Positions 58,445-64,000 of a stretch of 64,000 nucleotides of DNA are shown piece after piece (positions within the stretch are counted from its first letter, which is position 1; each line of letters opens with the position of its first letter). The DNA lies in contig JAKFDK010000140.1 in assembly GCA_036676195.1 (NCBI GenBank), forward strand, positions 21,342-85,341, in the 5' to 3' direction. The DNA is from JAKFDK01 sp036676195 (GTDB lineage: Bacteria; Bacillota; Sulfobacillia; Symbiobacteriales; ZC4RG38). The notes beneath the pieces are model-generated. The model did no database searches, was not told the origin of the DNA, and was given only the letters and a program-made list of their open reading frames with translations. Made by a program: the position numbers and the translations under genes.

Positions 58445-59092
58445 ATGTTGTCGCCAGAGCAAGTCCGGGCTGCCAGGGTATTTGTGCGGGAACATCTGTT
58501 TCGCACCGGACCGGCAGTTCCGCCCCGGTATCCGTTTGTGTCGGCCCAGTACCGCTGGACCCACACGCTGGGGGTTGCCCGGCACGCTGACATGATTGCC
58601 CGGGCCGAAGGGGCCAATCCGGACGTGTGCATCCTGGCGGCACTGTTCCATGATGCCAATTTTTTCGATCCCACCGGATACCAGAACCATCCGGTTTCCG
58701 GGGCGGCCCTGGCTGAACGCTACCTGACCGAGCAGCAGTTTACCCCGGACCTGATTGGTCAGGTCAGACGGGCCGTGCGGGATCATGCCGGCAAGGGCCG
58801 GGAGTACTGGTTGCGCAGCCCGCTGGAGGTGCAGATCCTGGTCGAGGCGGACCTGATCGATAAGATCGGCGTTGCCGGGGCAATCAATTACTTGCTGGCT
58901 TATGGGCATCAGGGCGAATATGCCCCGGCTGCCTTGCGTCGGCTGGGCACCGAGTTACTGGATCGGGCGGAAAATTCGTTTGGCATTGTTTTTACTCCCA
59001 CCGGCACCCGGCTGGCCCGGGCGCAGATCGCGCACCTGCGGCACCTGATGGCACAGGGGACAGCCGAACTGCCGGATGAAGATGAAGAATAA
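58445..59092 (+). CDS. HD-domain phosphohydrolase
   Basis: The protein of 215 residues has metal-binding residues RWTHTLGVARHADMIA, then ALFHDANFF (His-Asp pair), then DHAGKGRE and VEADLIDKIG. Such proteins hydrolyse nucleotides or other phosphomonoesters. ATG 58445 follows GGGGGGT; earlier in-frame GTG 58430 and ATG 58439 are possible. A TATAAT at 58415-58420 overlaps the end of the HAD gene and may be an internal promoter. Confidence 0.88.
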   Translation: MLSPEQVRAARVFVREHLFRTGPAVPPRYPFVSAQYRWTHTLGVARHADMIARAEGANPDVCILAALFHDANFFDPTGYQNHPVSGAALAERYLTEQQFTPDLIGQVRRAVRDHAGKGREYWLRSPLEVQILVEADLIDKIGVAGAINYLLAYGHQGEYAPAALRRLGTELLDRAENSFGIVFTPTGTRLARAQIAHLRHLMAQGTAELPDEDEE

Positions 59093-59134
59093 AAAGTCTG
59101 CTCGGGCATCCCGGAGGGAGATCGATTTACCGTC

Positions 59135-59863
59135 ATGCGCAGGCTAATGGCTGTGTTCGCCCACCCCGACGACGAGAGTTTTATCAACACCGGTACCATC
59201 ATTCGAGCCATCCGGGACGGTGTTCAGGTCGCGCTGGTCTGCGCCACTCTGGGTGAGGAAGGGAAGACCGCCGACCTTTGCAGCCGGGAAGAGCTGCCGC
59301 AGGTGCGGGCCGAGGAGTTAAGGGCTGCCCTGCAGGTGCTGGGGATTGGCCGGCTCCGCTTGCTGGGACTGCGGGACAAGCAACTACAGCACTATGACCG
59401 TGCTGATGGCGTCGGCCGGGTTGTACAGGCGGTGCGGGAGTTGCGGCCCCACGTGATGTACACCTTCAGTGCCGACGGCTGGTCCGGGCATCCGGACCAT
59501 GTCACCGTGCATGACTGGACCCGGGCGGCCTTCCGGGCAGCCGGGGACCCGGCGCAGTACCCTGAGGCCGGTCCGCCCTGGCAGCCCCAGCGGCTGTACG
59601 CGGCTATCAGTCCCCGCACCGAGAGCGACCGGCACCCGATTCATGTGCGCGTGCCGGTGCTGCCGTACCTGGACACCCAGGTGGCAGCCCTGCGCTGCCA
59701 TCAGACCCAGGTTCCCGGCTTTGTGCGTCACGTGGGCGCGCTGGACGCAGCCACGTTGGCGCAGACCCGGCACACGGACCTGTGGCAACTGCTTGATTCC
59801 ACGCGGCCGCTCCAGACGGGGGTGGCGGACGACTTGTTTACAGGGGTGGTGGAAGAGCCGTGA
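59135..59863 (+). CDS. PIG-L family deacetylase (LmbE-like)
   Basis: The protein of 242 residues has zinc-site motifs AHPDDESF and SGHPDHVTVHDW. Family members remove acetyl groups from N-acetylglucosamine-containing substrates; in Bacillota relatives such as BshB act in bacillithiol synthesis. No other bacillithiol gene is nearby, so the substrate is unknown. It overlaps the following cca gene by four bases. Confidence 0.9.
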   Translation: MRRLMAVFAHPDDESFINTGTIIRAIRDGVQVALVCATLGEEGKTADLCSREELPQVRAEELRAALQVLGIGRLRLLGLRDKQLQHYDRADGVGRVVQAVRELRPHVMYTFSADGWSGHPDHVTVHDWTRAAFRAAGDPAQYPEAGPPWQPQRLYAAISPRTESDRHPIHVRVPVLPYLDTQVAALRCHQTQVPGFVRHVGALDAATLAQTRHTDLWQLLDSTRPLQTGVADDLFTGVVEEP

Positions 59864-61197
59864 GCTACCGGCTCCAGGTGCTATGGGGGCGCCTGGTGCT
59901 GGCGCGCCGGTTGCGCCTGACATTGCCGGCAGAGGTCGGGGCGGTGCTCTCGGCCCTGGAGCCGCAGGCCTGGTTGGTGGGCGGGTGCGTGCGGGACTTA
60001 TTGCTCGGCCGGCAGCCGCGTGACTGGGACGTGGCTACGGTCGCATCCCCGGCTGATGTGGCCCGGCGCTTTGCCCGCACCATTGCCTTCAGCCATGGCA
60101 CCACGCTGGTCGTGGCAGGCACTGCCAGGGTGGAGGTGACGTGTCTGCGGGGGGCGACCCTGGAGGAAGACCTGGCCTGCCGGGATTTCACCATCAATGC
60201 CATGGCCCTGAGCCGGGCCGGGCGACTGGTTGACCCCATGCGCGGCCTGACCGATCTGGCCGCAGGGATCATCCGCGCCTGTGGTGATCCGGCAGCCCGG
60301 TTCGCCGAGGACCCGCTGCGCCTGCTGCGGGCGGTGCGGCAGGCGGCTGAACTGCGCTGCCGGTTGCACCCGGCGACACGCACGGCGATCCGGGCGCAGG
60401 CCAGCCGCCTGTCCGCTGTTGCACCGGAGCGCATTCGGGACGAATTCAGCCGCCTGGTGCTGAGCGACTGGTGTATCCCGGGGCTGGAAGCGGCCAGGGA
60501 ATTGGGGCTACTGGCGGCCTTTGCACCGGAATTGCTGGAAATGGTGGGGGTTGAGCAGCAGTCGCAGTACCACAAGTATCCTGTCTGGGAGCATTCCCTG
60601 TTGGCGCTAGCGCATGTGCCGGCGGTCCTGCGGCTGCGGCTGGCTGCCTTGCTGCATGACATTGGCAAGCCCTGCTGCCTGACTGTAGACGCGCGCGGTC
60701 GGCATTTTTACGGACATCCCGAGGCCGGTGCGCAAATCGCCGACGGCCTGCTGGCACGGCTGCGCTATGATACCGGGACACGGATAGCTGTTACCCACCT
60801 CGTGCGCCAGCACATGAACCTCCGCTTAGATCCCCTGGACAGCGCGGGCACGGTCCAGCGGATGGTGCGTCGGATCGGACGGGAGTATCTGGATGATTTG
60901 CTGTTGCTCTGGCAGGCTGACGCGCTCGCGACAGGGCGGGGCGGGGGCGACCCGGCGGTTCCGGCGGCGGCGCTGAAAAAAAGGATTCTGGCAATGGCGG
61001 CGGAGCGCGTCCCGTTTGGGATCAGGGACCTGGCCATCAACGGTGAGGATATCATGCAAACCCTGGCATTGCCGCCGGGACCTGCTGTGGGGGCGGCCCT
61101 GCGCTGGCTGCTCAGTGAGGTAGAGGCAGGACGGGCTGTGAATGAGCGGCAACCCCTGCTGGGCCACCTGCGAACCCGCTACCGGGTAGGTTCCTGA
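59860..61197 (+). CDS. cca: CCA tRNA nucleotidyltransferase/poly(A) polymerase family protein
   Basis: The protein of 445 residues has the class II nucleotidyltransferase head WLVGGCVRDLLLG then RDWDVATVA, with catalytic DxD-like Asp residues, then CRDFTINAMAL, the RFAEDPLRLLRAVR neck motif, and a C-terminal HD domain (LLHDIGKP, HPEAGAQIADGL). It adds or repairs the 3' CCA of tRNA; poly(A) polymerase activity cannot be excluded. GTG start overlaps the PIG-L stop. Confidence 0.9.
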   Translation: MSYRLQVLWGRLVLARRLRLTLPAEVGAVLSALEPQAWLVGGCVRDLLLGRQPRDWDVATVASPADVARRFARTIAFSHGTTLVVAGTARVEVTCLRGATLEEDLACRDFTINAMALSRAGRLVDPMRGLTDLAAGIIRACGDPAARFAEDPLRLLRAVRQAAELRCRLHPATRTAIRAQASRLSAVAPERIRDEFSRLVLSDWCIPGLEAARELGLLAAFAPELLEMVGVEQQSQYHKYPVWEHSLLALAHVPAVLRLRLAALLHDIGKPCCLTVDARGRHFYGHPEAGAQIADGLLARLRYDTGTRIAVTHLVRQHMNLRLDPLDSAGTVQRMVRRIGREYLDDLLLLWQADALATGRGGGDPAVPAAALKKRILAMAAERVPFGIRDLAINGEDIMQTLALPPGPAVGAALRWLLSEVEAGRAVNERQPLLGHLRTRYRVGS

Positions 61198-61328
61198 CTG
61201 TTCCAGCCGACAACCGTATGATATTCTACGCATAGCAGTCGCACCGGCTGCCGGGCGCAGCAGGCCCCGGGCTTCGCCCGGTGGGCAGAAGGACAGCCGG
61301 CGTTGACCCTGAGACGAGGAGGCAGACC

Positions 61329-62090
61329 ATGTCGGAGCAGTCTGACCACGTGCGTGACGAGATTCGGGACCGCTGGGATCCGGATTTCGAGTGGGTGCAA
61401 AATGATTTTATTCCCTGGGCACACCCGCGCAAATCCCTGGAGAACAGCCGGGTGGCCCTGATCAGTCTGGCCGGGGTTTATTTAAAGAACCAGTTTCATG
61501 AGCCCTTTGCCAGCGCTCATCCCCACGGTGATCCCAGTTTTCGCGAATTCCCGGCCCGGTATCTGGAACTGGCGGACCTGGGGATTGCCCACGCCCATTA
61601 CGATTCGTGTCGTGCCGAGGAAGATCTGAACGTCGTGTTTCCCCTGGATCGTCTGCGTGAACTGGCCAATAGTGGCGTAATCGGGGAAGTTGCACCGTTT
61701 GCGTATAGCTTTATGGGCCATGTCACCCGCCCGCTCAGGCTGCTGGCTGAATACATTCCTAACGTGGTGGAGCGTCTGCGCCGGGCGGAGGTGGACCTGA
61801 CCCTGCTGGGGGCCGTCTCACCGGTTTGCCATCAGTCGGCGGGGTTGATTGCCAGGGCCCTGGAATCAGCCGGCATCTCCACGCTGGTGGCTGGTGTGAA
61901 CCCGGATCTTCTTGAACTGGTGCGGCCACCGCGGGCCGTATGGAGCCCGTTTCCGGCTGGTGCCACCTTCGGTAAGCCCGGCAACGCTACCCAACAGCAG
62001 GACATTCTGAAGGATATGTTTGCGGCCTTTTATCAAATGCACGAGCGCGGCTCGGTCTGGCGGCTGCCTCATAGGTGGCAATCTGAATAG
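61329..62090 (+). CDS. GrdB/PrdB-family reductase-like protein lacking selenocysteine
   Basis: The protein of 253 residues belongs to the glycine/sarcosine/betaine/D-proline reductase B family: RVALISLAGVYLKNQ at the start, then HYDSCRAEEDLNVVFPLDRL, and the active-site region AVSPVCHQSAGLIARALE. In D-proline reductase the position three before this Cys is Sec; here it is Ser164 (codon TCA) with Cys167 kept. It is therefore unlikely to be a standard reductase. No prd or grd partner genes are adjacent. ATG 61329 follows GAGGAGG. Confidence 0.8.
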   Translation: MSEQSDHVRDEIRDRWDPDFEWVQNDFIPWAHPRKSLENSRVALISLAGVYLKNQFHEPFASAHPHGDPSFREFPARYLELADLGIAHAHYDSCRAEEDLNVVFPLDRLRELANSGVIGEVAPFAYSFMGHVTRPLRLLAEYIPNVVERLRRAEVDLTLLGAVSPVCHQSAGLIARALESAGISTLVAGVNPDLLELVRPPRAVWSPFPAGATFGKPGNATQQQDILKDMFAAFYQMHERGSVWRLPHRWQSE

Positions 62091-62125
62091 ATCCAGACTG
62101 CCCCGGAGTATATTCCGCGATGGGT

Positions 62126-62150
62126 CCCCGACCTTTGGTCGGGGCCTTGT
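62126..62150 (+). terminator. Intrinsic terminator 1 after the GrdB-like gene
   Basis: CCCCGACC and GGTCGGGG with a TTT loop are followed by CCTTGT. Confidence 0.6.
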
Positions 62151-62166
62151 GCGCGGCTGGCACGTT

Positions 62167-62218
62167 AAAAAAGTCACTTAGGTGACACCCCGATTGTCTC
62201 CAGGGTGACTTTTTCTCT
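62167..62218. terminator. Intrinsic terminator 2 after the GrdB-like gene
   Basis: AAAAAAGTCAC pairs with GTGACTTTTT around an inner GGTGACA/TGTCTCC stem. The flanking A and T runs make it usable from both strands. Confidence 0.65.
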
Positions 62219-62530
62219 TAGATGGTTCGTTTAATCTTGAAGCAAGGGGACGGTGTGGAGCCCAAATGGGAAGGGAAGGGGTGGAATGCACATCACTCAA
62301 CTGGTATGTGTGGCGACTGGTTCGCGGCTATGGCTGGGTTGCCCGCAGACAACAGGGTCTGCCAATGATTCGATACAGGTTATTACATTTTTAGGCAGGA
62401 AGCGATACTTTTTCTGTCGAATGCAAAGACCGTTGACTTGAACTTTAGAGATATTTTAGTCCTTCATACTTTGTCTAGCTATTGGGACTGTCCTTGCGGG
62501 GATTGTGGTCTTAAGAAAGGGTGACATGCA
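62219..62530. other. Intergenic region upstream of the surface protein gene
   Basis: I see no gene. It holds a hairpin GCAGAC/GTCTGC near 62345-62362 and an A/T-rich part from 62380 with a TTGACT at 62433-62438 that may be a -35 element without a convincing -10. The ribosome site GGGTGA lies six bases before the TTG start at 62531. Confidence 0.4.
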
Positions 62531-64000
62531 TTGCGCACAGGAATCGCCTTGAAATTGGCCATCGGTATGACAATGGTCGGTCTGGTCATGCCGGCTGCAG
62601 CCCAGGCTTCCGAGTCAGACACTCCAACGCTTATTGTCGAGGGCTACCAGGTGGACGCACCCGTGAAACCGGTCGTGGTGGAGGGTCGCACCTTATTGCC
62701 GGTGCGTGCTTTGGCGCAAAGTCTGGGTGCCACTGTTGAATGGGATGCTGAGACGCGCGCAGCCATATTAACCCTGGGGGACAAAGTGATTCGGATTCCC
62801 CTGGACAGCAATGTGGCTCTGGTGAATGGGCAGGTCGTTGAATTGGACGTGCCGGCCAAGTCCATTGAGGGCAGGACCATGTTGCCCGTGCGCTTTATTG
62901 CCGAGGCATTGGGCGCCAAGGTGGACTTTGACGCCGCAACCCGTACGATCAAGCTCAAGCTGGAGGCGCAGGCGGATGCTCCGCCGCTGCCGCCCGGAGC
63001 TGAGATTCAGGCAGATGGTAGCATGAAACTCCCGGATGGCACCATCCTCCGTCCGCATGACCCACCGCCTCTGCCCCCGGGTCTGGGTCCGGACGCTGCC
63101 GGCAACCCGCCTCCGCCCGGGGCACTACCCCAGACCGGTGAGCAGTTCGGCCCGGGGGAGCCGCCCCCGCCCGGTGGGCAGTTCCGGCCTGGCGAGTCTC
63201 CTCAGCCTGGTGAGCCGGTCCGGCCTCGCCTGTTCTTCCCGCCCGGTACAGTGGTGCAGGCAGACGGCAGTGTCAAACTGCCCGACGGGACTGAACTGAC
63301 CCGGGACGAGGTTGCGACCAAGCTCGGACGCCCGCCCCGCCCCGCTCCGCCTCCCGGCGGCGAAAAGCGGGAAGATGGCAGTATCAAGCCGCCGGACGGA
63401 ACCGTGCTGCATGAGAAGGTGGAAGGTAACGGCTTTAACCCGCCTCCCGGCAATCCGCCCGGCCCCAATCAGCCCGGGCCGGGGCTGCCTCCCGGGGTGG
63501 AGTTAACCCCCGAGGGCGGTGTCCGTCTGCAAAGTGGCAAGGTTTTGCCGCCGACTGAGGCCGCCCGGTTGTTTGGCTCCGCATTCCCGGGCAAAGTTGG
63601 CCCGCCGCCACTGCCCCCCGGAGCGGAAAAGCAGGATGATGGCAGCATCAAGCTGCCTGACGGAACGATCATGAACCCCGAAGAGGCCGGCAAGCGGTTT
63701 GGCCCGCCCGGTCAGCCCGTCGAGTTCGGCCAGCCTGGCCCGCCCGGCAAGCCCGGCGAGTTCGGTAAGCCCGGCGAGTTCGGTAAGCCCGGCGAGTTCG
63801 GTAAGCCCGGCGAGTTCGGCAAGCCCGGCGAGTTCGGCAAGCCCGGTCAGCCCGGTCAGCCCGGCGAGTTCGGCAAGCCCGGTGAGTTCGGTAAGCCCGG
63901 CGAGTTCGGCCAGCCTGGTCAGCCTGGCAAGCCCGGCGAGTTCGGCCAGCCCGGCCAGCCCGGCCAGCCCGGCCAGCCCGGCCAGCCCGGCAAGCCCGGC
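62531..64000 (+). CDS. Secreted stalk-domain (copper amine oxidase N-like) protein with collagen-like tail (C-terminus beyond window)
   Basis: At least 490 residues, open at the right edge. TTG 62531 begins a signal peptide ending PAAAQA. Residues about 32-145 are a copper-amine-oxidase N-terminal (stalk) domain with the two motifs EGRTLLPVRALAQSLGA and EGRTMLPVRFIAEALGA. Then come five copies of a roughly 25-residue motif xDGSxKLPDGTxL separated by Pro/Gly-rich linkers. From residue 400 a Gly-X-Y collagen-like array runs to the window end. Stalk domains are common on secreted proteins of anaerobic Bacillota and do not imply amine oxidase activity. A wall-exposed fibrous protein is likely. 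Confidence 0.85.
   Translation, partial: MRTGIALKLAIGMTMVGLVMPAAAQASESDTPTLIVEGYQVDAPVKPVVVEGRTLLPVRALAQSLGATVEWDAETRAAILTLGDKVIRIPLDSNVALVNGQVVELDVPAKSIEGRTMLPVRFIAEALGAKVDFDAATRTIKLKLEAQADAPPLPPGAEIQADGSMKLPDGTILRPHDPPPLPPGLGPDAAGNPPPPGALPQTGEQFGPGEPPPPGGQFRPGESPQPGEPVRPRLFFPPGTVVQADGSVKLPDGTELTRDEVATKLGRPPRPAPPPGGEKREDGSIKPPDGTVLHEKVEGNGFNPPPGNPPGPNQPGPGLPPGVELTPEGGVRLQSGKVLPPTEAARLFGSAFPGKVGPPPLPPGAEKQDDGSIKLPDGTIMNPEEAGKRFGPPGQPVEFGQPGPPGKPGEFGKPGEFGKPGEFGKPGEFGKPGEFGKPGQPGQPGEFGKPGEFGKPGEFGQPGQPGKPGEFGQPGQPGQPGQPGQPGKPG
63728..64000 (+). repeat. In-frame collagen-like Gly-X-Y repeat array
   Basis: Thirty uninterrupted Gly-X-Y triplets, mostly GKP, GEF, GQP and GPP. The commonest unit is 18 bases encoding GEFGKP, nearly identical at the DNA level, so the array is prone to length variation. 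It continues past the window edge. Confidence 0.92.

Noticed and set aside
62253..62441. 62-codon open frame in the gap before the surface protein
   Set aside because: No motif and weak ribosome site; probably chance.
63728..64000. Short direct repeats that could suggest a CRISPR array or minisatellite
   Set aside because: Repeats are contiguous 18-base units in frame that encode Gly-X-Y triplets; there are no unique spacers.

Overview
The window looks like chromosomal DNA of a high-GC member of the Bacillota, probably an anaerobe or facultative anaerobe in a deep Clostridia/Symbiobacteriia-like lineage. This is inferred from gene content, not from a marker gene: a futalosine-pathway menaquinone operon, a Tn916-type (Tcp) conjugation module, a copper-amine-oxidase-N 'stalk' surface protein, strong GGAGG ribosome binding sites, frequent GTG/TTG starts and many respiratory molybdoenzymes. 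I see no rRNA, tRNA, CRISPR array, transposase or integrase.

Left part (1-16.1 kb) is redox metabolism. A minus-strand operon (6510 to 1) encodes a molybdopterin oxidoreductase of the PsrABC/PadBCD type (Fe-S subunit, NrfD-like anchor, catalytic subunit) with its own MoaD-like protein and a tripartite tricarboxylate (TctC/TctA) transporter. A second minus-strand operon (14664 to 6782) encodes a Tat-exported, PaoABC-like aldehyde oxidoreductase of the xanthine dehydrogenase family, a Tat-exported ferredoxin, a cytochrome b561-like protein, an unknown protein, a cytochrome c and a MocA-like cytidylyltransferase. Two XdhC/CoxI-family maturation genes are divergent from it. At 16.4-22.3 kb lies an orphan set of type IV secretion genes (TcpC, TcpD-like, TcpE, VirB4, VirB6-like).

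Middle part (22.4-36.7 kb) is a CRP/FNR regulator divergent from a 13-gene plus-strand set: four-subunit 2-oxoacid:ferredoxin oxidoreductase, MoaD-like protein, a second three-subunit molybdoenzyme, a Liv-type ABC importer whose two ATPases are fused, and an alpha/beta hydrolase. The pairing of a PadBCD-like enzyme with a 2-oxoacid oxidoreductase resembles the anaerobic phenylacetate route (phenylacetyl-CoA to phenylglyoxylate to benzoyl-CoA), so this is a candidate aryl-acetate locus. From 37.1 to 45.2 kb is a TetR-controlled efflux system (TolC-like, HlyD-like lipoprotein, two ABC ATPases, ABC-2 permease) followed by a large secreted repeat protein.

Right part (45.2-64 kb) is mostly housekeeping: a NifU-like gene with an in-frame UGA exactly at the second Cys of its CxxC motif (candidate selenoprotein), uridine kinase, STAS protein, superoxide dismutase, DUF72 protein, ECF-like sigma factor, pgsA, PrcB-like protein, thiamine pyrophosphokinase, an mqn operon (MTA-phosphorylase-like nucleosidase, mqnE, mqnA, mqnC), amidase, HAD and HD hydrolases, PIG-L deacetylase, CCA-adding enzyme, a GrdB/PrdB-family protein with Ser at the Sec position, and at the right edge an incomplete surface protein with a collagen-like Gly-X-Y tail.
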